DNA of 64,000 bases from an uncultured Coriobacteriaceae bacterium (GTDB lineage Bacteria > Actinomycetota > Coriobacteriia > Coriobacteriales > Eggerthellaceae): assembly GCA_937937585.1 (NCBI GenBank), contig CALDCB010000015.1, forward strand, positions 85,661 through 149,660, read 5' to 3'. A program made the position numbers and the translations under genes. Under the pieces are notes generated by a model. That model did not search any database. It worked only from the letters and a program-made list of their open reading frames with translations, and was not told the origin of the DNA. Shown here piece after piece: positions 6,578 to 16,216 of this stretch (positions are counted from its first letter, which is position 1; every line of letters begins with the position of its first letter).

Positions 6578-8941
6578 CTAAATCAAACCAACCAACATAA
6601 ACGCGGTATGGAACAAGAATGCCACGATCCAGGCAACACCGATCTGAAGCGCGAACACAGCCGCGGCGTAGCGCCCACCGAGTTCGGAGCGAACGGTGCT
6701 GATTGCCGCAACGCACGGCGGATACAACAACACGAATACCAGGAACACATAGGCGATAGGCGGCGTGAACATGCCCGAAAGCGCTGCCGTGGACGTAGAC
6801 CCCAGCAAAACCGTGAGCGTCGAAATGACGCTTTCCTTGGCCACGAGGCCGCACACCAATGCAGTGGATGTGCGCCAATCGCCAAACCCAAGCGGTGCAA
6901 GCAACGGCGCGATGAATCCGCCAAACACCGCCAACATGCTTTGCGACTGATCGGCAACCACGTTGAAGCGAATGTCGAATGTTTGCAAGAACCAAATGAC
7001 GATGGATGCCAAAAAGATGATGGTGAACGCCTTGGTGATGAAGCCCTTCGCCTTATCCCACGCAAGAAGCAACGTGGACTTAGCGCTGGGGAGACGGTAA
7101 TTCGGGAGTTCCATGACAAATGGCACCGGCTCGCCCTTGAACGCGGTGCGCTTGAAGATAAGCGCCACGACAACACCGACAAGGATTCCGATGATATAAA
7201 GCGAGATCATGGCGAGAGCCGCCGCCTGCGGGAAGAACGCCGCACAGAACAGGCCGTACACTGGCAGTTTCGCCGAGCAGCTCATGAACGGCGTGAGCAT
7301 GACGGTCATCTTGCGGTCGTGGTCGGAAGGCAACGTGCGCGTGGACATGATGGCGGGAACGCTGCATCCAAAACCAAGGAGCATTGGCACGAAACTGCGG
7401 CCCGACAAGCCAAAACGTCGCAGCGCTTTGTCCATGACGAACGCAACGCGCGCCATGTAGCCCGAATCCTCCAAAATAGATAGCAACAAGAACAGCACGA
7501 CGATGATGGGCAAGAACGACAAGACGCTGCCAACACCGGTCATCACGCCGTCCACGATAAGCGAACGAACCACAGGGTTCGTACCAAAGGCCTCAAGCGC
7601 GCCCGCCGTCACATCGATGCACGCATCAATCGCATCCCCAAGAATGCCCTGCAAGCCTGCGCCAATCACACCAAACGTCAGCCAGAACACCAAACCCATG
7701 ATCAGCAGGAACATCGGAATGGCAGTATAGCGACCCGTCAAAACGCGATCGATTGCCACTGAACGCTTATGCTCGATGCTTTCATGCGGCTTAATGACGC
7801 ACGCCAGGCAAATATGCTCGATGAATGTGAATCGCATATCCGCTAAAGCAGCCATGCGATCGAGGCCCGACTCTTCTTCCATCTGCTTGACGATGTGCTC
7901 GATGGCGTCAAGTTCGTTCTGATCGAGATTGAGCGACTCAATGACCAGCGAATCACCCTCTACCAGCTTCGTCGCAGCAAATCGGCGCGGAATGCCCGCA
8001 GCTTCGGCATGGTCGCCCACCAGTTTCGCGATGCCATGAATGCAGCGATGAAGAGCGCCGCCGTCACGCGAATCAAGGTTGGGCGAACAGAAATCAATGC
8101 GCCCTGGGCGCTCGTCGTACTGCGCAACATGGACGACATGCTCGATAAGCTCGCTGATGCCCTCGTTTCGCGCCGCGGAAATGGGCACGACGGGAACGCC
8201 AAGCTGCTTCTCGAGCATGTTGACATCGATGGTGCCGCCGTTGGCAGCTACCTCGTCCATCATGTTGAGAGCGATGACCATCGGGCGATCAAGCTCGATA
8301 AGTTGCAACGTGAGATATAAGTTTCGCTCGATATTGGTGGCGTCGATGATGTTGATGATGGCGTCGGGTTTCGAGTCCAAAATGAACTTTCGACTAACCA
8401 CCTCTTCGCCTGTGTAAGGCGAAAGCGAGTAAATGCCCGGAAGGTCGGTAACGGTTGCCTCGGGATGATTGCGGATGACGCCGTCTTTGCGGTCGACCGT
8501 AACGCCCGGGAAGTTGCCGACGTGCTGATTAGACCCCGTCAGCCTGTTGAACAGCGTGGTTTTGCCGCAGTTCTGATTGCCAACAAGGGCAAACGTGAGC
8601 GGGGTTCCCTCCGAGAACGTTTTGCGCATCTGTCGCGGATGGCAGCCCTCGCCAAAAGCAGGGTGAACGGTGAATCCCGTCTGATGGGTCTCACGCCGAA
8701 CAGCATGGGAATCATGCACGTCAACAAGGGCGATGCGCGCGGCGTCATCCTTGCGCAGCGTAAGCTCGTAACCACGCAAGCGGATTTCCAAGGGATCGCC
8801 CATGGGGGCATATTTGACCATGGTAACTTCGGTACCAGGCGTCAAACCCATGTCGAATATATGCTGACGAAGGGAAGAATCGTCGGACTCGACCGACGCA
8901 ACCACCGCGTCTTTCCCAATCTCAAGAGCATCAAGTCTCAT
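6578..8941 (-). CDS. feoB: Fused FeoA-FeoB ferrous iron transporter
   Basis: Ferrous iron uptake protein of 787 residues. Residues 1-75 are a FeoA SH3-like domain (MRLDALEIGKD, then HIFDMGLTPGTEV). A GTPase domain follows with G1 GNQNCGKTTLFN at about 121, DLPGIYSLSPYTGEE at about 166 and NMMD as G4. The remainder is the FeoB membrane permease, including the repeated Gate motifs GFGCSVPAIMSTRTL and GLVAKESVISTL. Fusion of FeoA to FeoB is known in several anaerobes. A GTG at 8971 would add ten residues, but the ATG at 8941 starts exactly at the FeoA domain. The promoter carries a palindrome (9028-9045) suggesting metal-dependent repression. Confidence 0.93.
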   Translation of the reverse strand: MRLDALEIGKDAVVASVESDDSSLRQHIFDMGLTPGTEVTMVKYAPMGDPLEIRLRGYELTLRKDDAARIALVDVHDSHAVRRETHQTGFTVHPAFGEGCHPRQMRKTFSEGTPLTFALVGNQNCGKTTLFNRLTGSNQHVGNFPGVTVDRKDGVIRNHPEATVTDLPGIYSLSPYTGEEVVSRKFILDSKPDAIINIIDATNIERNLYLTLQLIELDRPMVIALNMMDEVAANGGTIDVNMLEKQLGVPVVPISAARNEGISELIEHVVHVAQYDERPGRIDFCSPNLDSRDGGALHRCIHGIAKLVGDHAEAAGIPRRFAATKLVEGDSLVIESLNLDQNELDAIEHIVKQMEEESGLDRMAALADMRFTFIEHICLACVIKPHESIEHKRSVAIDRVLTGRYTAIPMFLLIMGLVFWLTFGVIGAGLQGILGDAIDACIDVTAGALEAFGTNPVVRSLIVDGVMTGVGSVLSFLPIIVVLFLLLSILEDSGYMARVAFVMDKALRRFGLSGRSFVPMLLGFGCSVPAIMSTRTLPSDHDRKMTVMLTPFMSCSAKLPVYGLFCAAFFPQAAALAMISLYIIGILVGVVVALIFKRTAFKGEPVPFVMELPNYRLPSAKSTLLLAWDKAKGFITKAFTIIFLASIVIWFLQTFDIRFNVVADQSQSMLAVFGGFIAPLLAPLGFGDWRTSTALVCGLVAKESVISTLTVLLGSTSTAALSGMFTPPIAYVFLVFVLLYPPCVAAISTVRSELGGRYAAAVFALQIGVAWIVAFLFHTAFMLVGLI

Positions 8942-9009
8942 GCTGTAAGCCTTACCGTTGGCAACGAACACGCCTCACGAGCAAATCAGCCTTTAGAGCG
9001 TAATCACTT

Positions 9010-9045
9010 ATTATACGCCCAATCACCTGAAAATGAGTATTTTCA
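9010..9045 (-). promoter_or_regulatory. feoAB promoter with candidate metal-repressor operator
   Basis: On the minus strand a TATAAT box is at 9015-9010. Upstream of it the palindrome TGAAAAT-GAGT-ATTTTCA (9028-9045, 7-bp perfect arms) overlaps the expected -35 region. This is the place for a Fur- or DtxR-type repressor. Which regulator binds is unknown. Confidence 0.55.
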
Positions 9046-9054
9046 TCGAAGTTT

Positions 9055-9083
9055 TTGATAGAATACTTTTTCACAATTATAAG
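9055..9083 (+). promoter_or_regulatory. brnQ promoter
   Basis: TTGATA (9055-9060), 17-nt spacer, TATAAG (9078-9083), ending 25 nt before the brnQ ATG. The feo palindrome lies 10 nt upstream of this -35, so the two divergent genes may share control. Confidence 0.55.
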
Positions 9084-9107
9084 CACGTTAGTTGGGGAAC
9101 TTTAGCA

Positions 9108-10469
9108 ATGAGCAACACGTCTTCTACCAAGGCGCTTACCCCGCGCCAATCCCTCGCTGTGGGCATCACGCTTTTCTCGATGTTCTTCGGTGCGGGAAAC
9201 CTTATCCTTCCGCCGCTCTTGGGCCTGCAAGCAGGTACCGACAGTATCGGCGCAACCATTGGATTCCTTATCGCCGGAATCGGTCTGCCTGTTCTTGGCA
9301 TCGTGGCCGTCGCCCTTGTCGGCACCGCCCGCGAGCTTGCCGACCGTGCGCATCCGCTGTTCTCCAGCATCTTCGTCGCTGCGATCTACCTGGCCATCGG
9401 CCCCTGCTTGGCTATTCCACGCACCAGCTCCACGTCGTTCGAGATGCTCGTGCCGCTGCTTCCCGAAGGCATTTCGGTTGAAGTGGTTCGCCTTGTCTTC
9501 TCCATCGTGTTCTTCGTTGTGGCCTACACGCTGGCAATGCGCCCCGGTGCTCTGACCAAGCTTCTTGGCCGCATCACCGGCCCCGCGCTTATCGTTTTGC
9601 TCGTTTTAGTCATCGGTTCGGCCATTCTGGCTCCCGCAGGTGTCGCCCAGGCCCCCATCGCGCCTTACAGCGAAGCCGCCCCCGTTCAGGGTTTCCTTAC
9701 GGGCTACCAGACCATGGATCTGCTTGCCGCACTGGTGTTCGGCCTGATCATCGCCGAGAACATCAAGGGATTCGGCGTTACCGACCCCGCTGGTCTTACC
9801 CGCGAGATCTCGAAGGCCGGCGTTATCGCAGGCATCCTTATGGCCGTGATCTATTGCGGCTTGGCTTTCGTTGGCACCAGCCTTGGATCCGTCATGCCCG
9901 GCGCAACCAACGGCGCCGCAATCCTCACCGCTTCGGCAACGCTGCACTTCGGCCTTGCCGGCACCATCATCATCGCCGCTATCTTCCTGCTTGCCTGTCT
10001 GAACGTTTGCATCGGCCTTATCAGCTGCTGCGGCACGTACTTCGCCGAGACGTTCGGCGCCGCTTCCGCCAACCCTGAACAGCACATGCTGGGCAAGCTT
10101 GGTTACCCTGTTTGGGCTGCGGCTTTCGCCATCTTCTCATGCTTCGTCTCGAACTTCGGTCTCGACGCAATCTTGACGTTCTCGGTGCCGCTGCTAAGCG
10201 CCCTCTACCCTGTCTCCATCGCGCTTATGATCATGGGGCTGGCTCACAACGCCTGCGACAAGCTGCCGCTTGTCTGGCCATGGGTTACCGGCGTCACCAC
10301 TATCGTCAGCATCGTGATTGCGGTCCGCAATGCGTTCCTTCCCAACGTCGCCCTCATCCTTGACGCCCTGCCTCTTGCCAACGTTGGCCTTGCGTGGCTC
10401 GTTCCTGCTGCCTGTGCTGCCGTCATCGGCTGCGCACTGTCCGCCATCAAGCAAAAGAAAAGTGCCTAG
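9108..10469 (+). CDS. brnQ: BrnQ/LivCS branched-chain amino acid:cation symporter
   Basis: Inner-membrane symporter for leucine, isoleucine and valine, 453 residues with about twelve hydrophobic segments. The opening TPRQSLAVGITLFSMFFGAGNLILPPLLG is characteristic of the family, as is the internal SCCGTYFAETFG segment. A longer reading frame starts at 9033. The ATG at 9108 is preferred because it follows a GGGGAA ribosome site and a well-formed promoter at 9055-9083, which lies inside the longer frame. It stands alone and is divergent from feoAB. Confidence 0.92.
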   Translation: MSNTSSTKALTPRQSLAVGITLFSMFFGAGNLILPPLLGLQAGTDSIGATIGFLIAGIGLPVLGIVAVALVGTARELADRAHPLFSSIFVAAIYLAIGPCLAIPRTSSTSFEMLVPLLPEGISVEVVRLVFSIVFFVVAYTLAMRPGALTKLLGRITGPALIVLLVLVIGSAILAPAGVAQAPIAPYSEAAPVQGFLTGYQTMDLLAALVFGLIIAENIKGFGVTDPAGLTREISKAGVIAGILMAVIYCGLAFVGTSLGSVMPGATNGAAILTASATLHFGLAGTIIIAAIFLLACLNVCIGLISCCGTYFAETFGAASANPEQHMLGKLGYPVWAAAFAIFSCFVSNFGLDAILTFSVPLLSALYPVSIALMIMGLAHNACDKLPLVWPWVTGVTTIVSIVIAVRNAFLPNVALILDALPLANVGLAWLVPAACAAVIGCALSAIKQKKSA

Positions 10470-10495
10470 CGTTCACCGCCGCTAAGCACGTCGCC

Positions 10496-10537
10496 AAAGG
10501 CGCACCGTCGGCCAATGTCGGCGATGCGCCTTTTCTA
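10496..10537 (+). terminator. brnQ terminator
   Basis: Arms AAAGGCGCA (10496-10504) and TGCGCCTTT (10525-10533) pair, with partial extension inward, and a TTTT run follows. Confidence 0.65.
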
Positions 10538-10598
10538 TTTGTTTGGAAACGACCCTTATCGTCCACGCAACCTCATAGGCTTCGGTTTGGTCAAGATG

Positions 10599-11438
10599 CT
10601 ACGAATCGAACGTGATGATATCGCCCGCCGCAATGCCCGCAGCCTGAGGACCCAAGATCATAAGGCCGTGCGTTCCCTCAACCAAGCCTTCCTTGTCAGA
10701 CTCAAGCTCCGAGCTGTCGATGTCGCATTCTTTGGGATACTTGCCCGAAGTGACAACATAGACCGGGTAGAAGTACAACTTGGGATCGAGCAACGTGTCC
10801 TTCACCATAAGAACGGTTGCAGACATGGTCTGATCGCCATGATGAATCTCGACTAAATCGCCCTTATGGAACGCACCCAACCTGGCAAGCCCCTCGACCA
10901 CAATGGCGCCCTTATAGCGCTTGATGTTGGGAAGACCCGCCCTGAACGGCTTAAGCTTGGGAACATCCATCACCGAAAGAACCTCGAAGCCGTTCTCGGC
11001 ACCGCCGAAACGATCGACGAGCTCGGCTCGATAGGAATCAAGGTTTGCCAGCTCTTCTTTCACCTGCTCGCACGTAAGCTTCCTCAGCGGATCGTACTTC
11101 AAGCGATCGGTATAATGAGGAGTGCTTCCAAGGAACTCGTCGTCGCTGCTGCTGTTGAAGATGAAATTCTTAACGGCGGTGGCAATAGGCCTACCACCAT
11201 CCTCAACCGCGGTCTGAACGTACTTATCGCCCTTCTTCTCGTAGTAATAGTTCTCGCCCTCTTCAAAGTACACGGGATACTTGATACGAAGTTTGTCGGC
11301 GCATTCAGGGCAAATCCATCCGTCAACCAACTTCGCGCCGCACGTTTCGGTGATGGAACGAAACGCCGCGTTCGCCATGGCTGCACCGCAACCTGGGCAG
11401 ATGAATTCCTTCGGGGCCTTTTCATTCACTTTCGCCAT
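10599..11438 (-). CDS. Zinc-ribbon protein of unknown function
   Basis: A 279-residue soluble protein. The N-terminus has two metal knuckles, CPGCG at about 14 and CPEC at about 43, forming a likely zinc ribbon. The rest is not recognised: a charged middle (YFEEGENYYYEKKGDKYVQ), then a beta-rich C-terminal half with KGDLVEIHHGDQTMSATVLMVKDTL and a final GLMILGPQAAGIAAGDIITFD. It follows a larger zinc-ribbon membrane protein by 26 nt on the same strand, so the pair is probably an operon. The start at 11438 has an AAAGGAG site. I cannot assign a function. Confidence 0.7.
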   Translation of the reverse strand: MAKVNEKAPKEFICPGCGAAMANAAFRSITETCGAKLVDGWICPECADKLRIKYPVYFEEGENYYYEKKGDKYVQTAVEDGGRPIATAVKNFIFNSSSDDEFLGSTPHYTDRLKYDPLRKLTCEQVKEELANLDSYRAELVDRFGGAENGFEVLSVMDVPKLKPFRAGLPNIKRYKGAIVVEGLARLGAFHKGDLVEIHHGDQTMSATVLMVKDTLLDPKLYFYPVYVVTSGKYPKECDIDSSELESDKEGLVEGTHGLMILGPQAAGIAAGDIITFDS

Positions 11439-11464
11439 GCTAGGCTCCTTTCACATAGAGGCGG

Positions 11465-13078
11465 TTAGGCAGGCAGCATCATCGCTACCGAGATCACGAA
11501 TGCCAGAACAATGCCAAGCACGACGGCGATTCCCGCCGGCGTTTTCAGGAACGACCGGTCTTCGGCGTCAGGGAACACAAAGCTCAGCAGCCCGAAACGC
11601 CGTTCGGCCTTGCTGCCGACAAGGCGCCTCTCGCCATTGGCGAGGCGCTCGTAAATAAACGGATGGTCGAACAATTGCTTGCGCACGCCAAGCGTCTGAA
11701 ACAAAACGCAGTACAGCCCCGCGAACAAGAACCGCATCCAGCCACCCAGAAGATCAAGCGGCTTGCCAGGGGCCACGAACAAGCCGATGACGAAAGCCAC
11801 AACCACAGGGGCGAACAACAGCGTCAAAGCCTGGGCAACAAGCGAAACCACCCGCTTGTGCGAATAAAACTCCAGATCAACAGGCACATCTTCGCCGTCA
11901 ATGGATTCGTAGAACACCGGCGCCGCACAAAGAGGCCGCTCCTCCGCTCCGTCAAGCACGAGCTTCCCGCCATCGCGCTTCGCTTGCGAAGCCCTACCCT
12001 GTCTGACAACGCGTTTGGAAACAGGAGCACGCCCATCGCTCAAAGCGGCGAACAAAACCATCGCGATCGCAGCGGCACACATCAGCGTCAAGCCCAAGTC
12101 GCGCGACGCCAACCACAGCAGCAGCGCCGCAACCACCGAATAAATGCCCGCTTCCACAGCCCAAAACGGGAACGGGTTCTTCTTGCTATCGCGTATCGCC
12201 ACCGCAACACGCCCCGTCTGACCGTTCACCACAGCGGTTAGTTTGCCCTGGCGAAGCAAATACACCGGCAGCAGCGCCGATGCGGCAAGAAGGTTGCCCG
12301 TTTCGGTTTTGATGCGCACGTCGTTGTCGCAAAGAGCCTGCTCGACCGTCGGCGAAAACTCAGCGGCGGTCTGTTTGCGAACGCGGCGATCGACCTCGTT
12401 GTCGGAGACATTGGCGATAACGGCGCGATGCGCGGCAACGTAACCGTATTCAAACGGAACTGCTGCATCCAAATCGAACGGACTGGCAGCATCAAGGGCG
12501 CTTACATCGATCTCTTTCACGCAACACGCTGCGCTGCCCTCCATAAAGCTGCGGCAGCGATACACGCGCACCGCATCGGCGCGATTGACCTTCGCCTCGA
12601 TAGGTCCGCGCACCAGCTCGTATGGAAGATAAAGCCCCTGTGTGTCGTCAAGCGATTGCAATATCATGCGCGACTCGGGGGTTTTGGGATTCTCGGCAGC
12701 CCACGCGTGCAGGCGATCTTTCGCCTCGTCAAGCGTAAGGACGAACGGGACGATCAGGTCGGCGTCGAAACCCGCGTCAACCGCGTCGGAACGAACCAAT
12801 CGACTTCCGCAGAAGTCGCAGGTAGTGAGCGTCTCTTGCGGGGGAAACACAACGCGAGCCCCGCAGCCCGAACATTGCGCTGTCTGAAGGCCGACAGGTT
12901 CTGCGGCGGCGCGAAGCTGCTGTTTGTTCAGCTCGCGCAACTGGACGGAGCGGTCGCGAACTTCCTGGATGCCAGAAACCTCACCGCATGCCCCACAGCG
13001 ATATGTCTGCCGGACGATGTCAAACGAAACGGGGAAACCGCAGTTCTTGCACGCTATGCGCAAAGGGCTGGAACTCAT
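11465..13078 (-). CDS. TFIIB-type zinc-ribbon membrane protein, unknown function
   Basis: A 537-residue protein with two N-terminal zinc ribbons. The first is CKNCG and CGACG (residues about 10-33), the second CSGCG and CDFCG (about 69-91). A soluble middle follows, then hydrophobic segments near 310-345, 420-470 and at the C-terminus (515-535), giving perhaps five membrane passes. Zinc-ribbon domains attached to membrane proteins are common in actinobacteria and often annotated only as TFIIB-type zinc ribbon-containing protein. It is co-directional with the 279-residue zinc-ribbon gene. No enzymatic motif is visible. Confidence 0.72.
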   Translation of the reverse strand: MSSSPLRIACKNCGFPVSFDIVRQTYRCGACGEVSGIQEVRDRSVQLRELNKQQLRAAAEPVGLQTAQCSGCGARVVFPPQETLTTCDFCGSRLVRSDAVDAGFDADLIVPFVLTLDEAKDRLHAWAAENPKTPESRMILQSLDDTQGLYLPYELVRGPIEAKVNRADAVRVYRCRSFMEGSAACCVKEIDVSALDAASPFDLDAAVPFEYGYVAAHRAVIANVSDNEVDRRVRKQTAAEFSPTVEQALCDNDVRIKTETGNLLAASALLPVYLLRQGKLTAVVNGQTGRVAVAIRDSKKNPFPFWAVEAGIYSVVAALLLWLASRDLGLTLMCAAAIAMVLFAALSDGRAPVSKRVVRQGRASQAKRDGGKLVLDGAEERPLCAAPVFYESIDGEDVPVDLEFYSHKRVVSLVAQALTLLFAPVVVAFVIGLFVAPGKPLDLLGGWMRFLFAGLYCVLFQTLGVRKQLFDHPFIYERLANGERRLVGSKAERRFGLLSFVFPDAEDRSFLKTPAGIAVVLGIVLAFVISVAMMLPA

Positions 13079-13214
13079 GACGACCTCCGTCCGCCCGGTT
13101 CGATGCTTCGATCATTCAAGCAGCGCGAAAGACGCGCCGGCTTTCATTAACGAACAGAGTACCGTGTGACGATTGGCGTCGGAATCTCCCCATGTCCCAA
13201 AACAAGGCTCAAGA

Positions 13215-13790
13215 TCAGCCGTCAGAGCGATCTCCGTACAGAGTGCGCTCAAGCATACCGAATAAAACAGTGCAATCGTCCTCGCGCGTGCGAACGCTTT
13301 GAAGCACATTGAAAAACGTGAACTTGCAAACCTTTTCGGGAGTGAACCCTTCAGGCAGATCGGGCGAAATGCGATTGTCGTGCTCGTACACCTGAACCAA
13401 ACCACGCACGACATGAGCAAGCTGCTCGGATTCCTTTATACGCGCCGCAGCCTTCTCAGCAGCAGGAAGGGCATCAACGCCGCGCAGCCAGTTTTCCCTG
13501 AAGTGGTCGAGGGTCTCGCACATGCTAACGTACATCTCACGGCAAAAGTCGAGGTAACCGACAGTAGGATCGATGTGGCAGAAACGTTCGTAAAAGGCGC
13601 GCGCGAAATACAGCTGGATAACCGCAACCGTAAGCTCTTCCTTCGCGGAAAAATAACGGTAAACCGTGCCGACGCTCACCGCGCTTGCCCTGGCCAAACC
13701 GCGAATGGACAAAGCCGATACGCCGTTTTCCTCGGCGATGCGGTAAGCGTTTTCGAGCAACTCTTCTCGCGTGACGATTTTCTGAGCCAT
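13215..13790 (-). CDS. TetR family transcriptional regulator
   Basis: A 191-residue regulator. The N-terminal helix-turn-helix is TREELLENAYRIAEENGVSALSIRGLARASAVSVGTVYRYFSAKEEL, a standard TetR DNA-binding domain with the SVGTVYRYF recognition helix. The C-terminal ligand domain (about 60-191) is not diagnostic. The ATG at 13790 has an AGGAG site 6 nt away; a GTG two codons upstream is possible. Likely targets are itself or the adjacent zinc-ribbon genes, but no operator was identified. Confidence 0.85.
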   Translation of the reverse strand: MAQKIVTREELLENAYRIAEENGVSALSIRGLARASAVSVGTVYRYFSAKEELTVAVIQLYFARAFYERFCHIDPTVGYLDFCREMYVSMCETLDHFRENWLRGVDALPAAEKAAARIKESEQLAHVVRGLVQVYEHDNRISPDLPEGFTPEKVCKFTFFNVLQSVRTREDDCTVLFGMLERTLYGDRSDG

Positions 13791-13966
13791 TTTCACTCCT
13801 CGCGTTCAGGAGAACAACGACCCAAGTATGACACGCCCAATTGCGGCGATCCTAGCCTCCGTGATTATTCGACGCGAAACACTCACCTACCGAAACCCAA
13901 AGCGGACACTGCCGCCAACTGCGGGAACGCTCCCCTCAAAACGAAAATGCCGCGACCGCCAGCCCA

Positions 13967-15637
13967 TCACTCACACAGAGCTTTATCCAGCTTCTTGCAC
14001 AAACTCGAAACCGTCTTCGCATCCAGAACGTCGTTGATTCCTGCGATCTCGAGCATCTTCCTGAAAGTAGTCTCGGGCGGAACCTCGGACATCTTCAGGT
14101 ACTTCGTGACAGCCGCATCGTGATCCGTCAGCGATTCGACGTACAGATCGAACGCGACCAAGGCCGACGTGCCGTACCCGACGTAATAGAACGGGTTGGT
14201 GTACACCTGCGACACCGTGGTGAACGAATCGCTGTCGTCGGGCATCTGATATTTCTTGACAACGTCATCCCAGATGAAATGAAGCTTCTCAACCGTTAGA
14301 TCGGACGTCGTGTACGCACGATACTCAGCCTCGTCAATGGCGAAACTGTCGCGAACCATGAACATCTTGTCCAAGACCGCATACTGAGCCAAAGCCTTGC
14401 CATAACCAGGGCAAAGCCGGTCATACGAACCGCAGCACAAAAGCTCGAGCGACTGCGACGTAGACTCCTGAACATCGGGAAGGCTGTTTGGCAAGAAAGC
14501 ATTGGCTTGCGCGTGATACATATGATTGAAGTGGCCGAACTCGTGCACTACCGACAAGTAATCAGTCGTTTCACCATAGGGCGAAATGAACAAGATGCCG
14601 TCGTTGTAGCTAGGGCACTCAAGAACGAAGCCGCTGGAAGAGCTCGTTTTCTTGCTTGACATGTCAATGTTGAACAGGCTGTTACGCTGCAGGTACTCAA
14701 GAGATTCACCAAGGGCCGGAGAAACGGCCGCGAGGCACTTCCCCAGATTCTCAAGTTTCACGTCAGCGGGATCGTCATTCTGGTCGAACGCTTTATCAAC
14801 AAGATCCATGTCAACGGAATCGGCCATATAGCCCATATAGACGGGAACGAAATCGCTCACGACCACCTTGCGGATGGCCTCGATGTCCGAAACGCTGAAA
14901 TCGCGTCCGCAGCGCTGCTCATATGCCAGTTCAGCATAGTTGTCATACCCGCAGCTACGCGCCAAAGCGTTGTTGATGTTCACCAGATCGACGTACAAGG
15001 ACTCAAGCTCCGACTGCTTCGCCCCGCTGGCAACCATCTGCTCATAACGGATTGAAAGCTCATTTGACTTCTGACGCAACGCCAGCGATTCCGCCGTGCC
15101 GCCATGGGCGCCATCAATCTGGCTGGCGAAAGCTTCGCCGATGTGAGCACGGAAGTCATTACCTTGCTTGGTTTCCAACGCGCGAGTGAAAAGGTTGGAG
15201 CAACGCGCGAATTCCTTGTTGTACAGGTCAAGCTTCGCACCGTAGCGGTTGGCTGCATCGGAATCGGCAACGTTCGAGCTCCAGTCGAACTTGAGCAAGG
15301 CAACATCGCTTACCAAGTTGGCCATATGGCGCTCGAGCTTGTCGTAAACCTGATTAAGCTTGTCCGCATCGGCCGCGTTCGACTCGACCAGAGATTCTAG
15401 CTCGCTAAGGTCCGCTTCGTATGCCACCTGATCGAATGAATCGCGGGAACGTTCGTCAAGCGCGACATCCGAATGTTTGACATTGCCTGAGTATTTGAAT
15501 TCGACGGGCGAGGCGCTTCCCTTCCCTGCAGAAGCGGAAGATGACGAAGAAGCACCTGGAGACGCTCCGCATCCGCAAAGAGCAAGAGCGGCAACGAAGG
15601 AAATGAACACGGCAACCAGGGAGCGAACGCGACTCAT
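13967..15637 (-). CDS. M3-family (oligoendopeptidase F-like) metallopeptidase lipoprotein
   Basis: A 556-residue zinc peptidase anchored outside the cell. The signal segment VRSLVAVFISFVAALALCGC ends in a lipobox-like LCGC, followed by a Ser/Ala-rich tether (SPGASSSSSASAGKGSAS). The catalytic motif HEFGHFNHMYH supplies HExxH, and the third ligand is probably the glutamate in QESTSQSLELL about 25 residues later. C-terminal NPFYYVGYGTSALVAFDLY matches oligopeptidase F-like M3 enzymes. A longer frame begins at 15739, but the ATG at 15637 has an AAGGAGA site and opens directly on the signal peptide. Likely substrates are extracellular peptides. Confidence 0.85.
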   Translation of the reverse strand: MSRVRSLVAVFISFVAALALCGCGASPGASSSSSASAGKGSASPVEFKYSGNVKHSDVALDERSRDSFDQVAYEADLSELESLVESNAADADKLNQVYDKLERHMANLVSDVALLKFDWSSNVADSDAANRYGAKLDLYNKEFARCSNLFTRALETKQGNDFRAHIGEAFASQIDGAHGGTAESLALRQKSNELSIRYEQMVASGAKQSELESLYVDLVNINNALARSCGYDNYAELAYEQRCGRDFSVSDIEAIRKVVVSDFVPVYMGYMADSVDMDLVDKAFDQNDDPADVKLENLGKCLAAVSPALGESLEYLQRNSLFNIDMSSKKTSSSSGFVLECPSYNDGILFISPYGETTDYLSVVHEFGHFNHMYHAQANAFLPNSLPDVQESTSQSLELLCCGSYDRLCPGYGKALAQYAVLDKMFMVRDSFAIDEAEYRAYTTSDLTVEKLHFIWDDVVKKYQMPDDSDSFTTVSQVYTNPFYYVGYGTSALVAFDLYVESLTDHDAAVTKYLKMSEVPPETTFRKMLEIAGINDVLDAKTVSSLCKKLDKALCE

Positions 15638-15787
15638 AAGGTGTCTCCTTGACGTCAACGGAACATGATCAGCCAAGGATAATGATGCAGCAGCCCGCCT
15701 TTCGAATGAAGACCCGCTCGTCCTATTAACCGCCTTCACCTAAGACACCTTGGCTCGAAAGTAAATCGCCAAGAAGAACGGGCACTG

Positions 15788-16216
15788 CTACGCCGAAGGG
15801 CTCATTCTTGAGACCAGATCATTCACGCCGGCCATGAATGTTTCTGCCTTAGTTATGGCAATGCCCTGCTCCTCGTCACCAAGGACCACAAGGACATCAC
15901 CCGCATGAAGGTCGAAGATCTCACGTGCAGCTTTAGGAATGACCAACTGACCACGCTCACCAAGCGTAACGGTTCCGAACAAGTGCTTCCCGCGCGGGGG
16001 CATGGGAATGCCTGCCGCTTTCGAATCGAATCCCGCCAGATCATCCAGGGAGACATCGAGCACCGAAGCAACGCGAACCGCGTGATCGAAGTCGGGCGAG
16101 GTCTCGCCCGACTCCCACTTCGCCACAGTCTGGCGGGAAACGCCCACCTCTTCGGCCAACTGTTCTTGCGTCTTCCCAACGGCAGCGCGTCGTGCCTGAA
16201 TGTTGTCGCCGATCAT
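15788..16216 (-). CDS. XRE helix-turn-helix regulator fused to a SpoVT/AbrB domain
   Basis: A 142-residue two-domain regulator. Residues 1-60 are a Cro/CI-type HTH (NIQARRAAVGKTQEQLAEEVGVSRQTVAKWESGETSPDFDHAVRVASVLDVSLDDL). Residues about 78-130 are an AbrB-like swapped-hairpin domain (FGTVTLGERGQLVIPKAAREIFDLHAGDVLVVLGDEEQGIAI), a second potential DNA-binding element. The start codon overlaps the stop of the DUF4177 gene by 4 nt (ATGA), so the two are translationally coupled. Confidence 0.87.
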   Translation of the reverse strand: MIGDNIQARRAAVGKTQEQLAEEVGVSRQTVAKWESGETSPDFDHAVRVASVLDVSLDDLAGFDSKAAGIPMPPRGKHLFGTVTLGERGQLVIPKAAREIFDLHAGDVLVVLGDEEQGIAITKAETFMAGVNDLVSRMSPSA

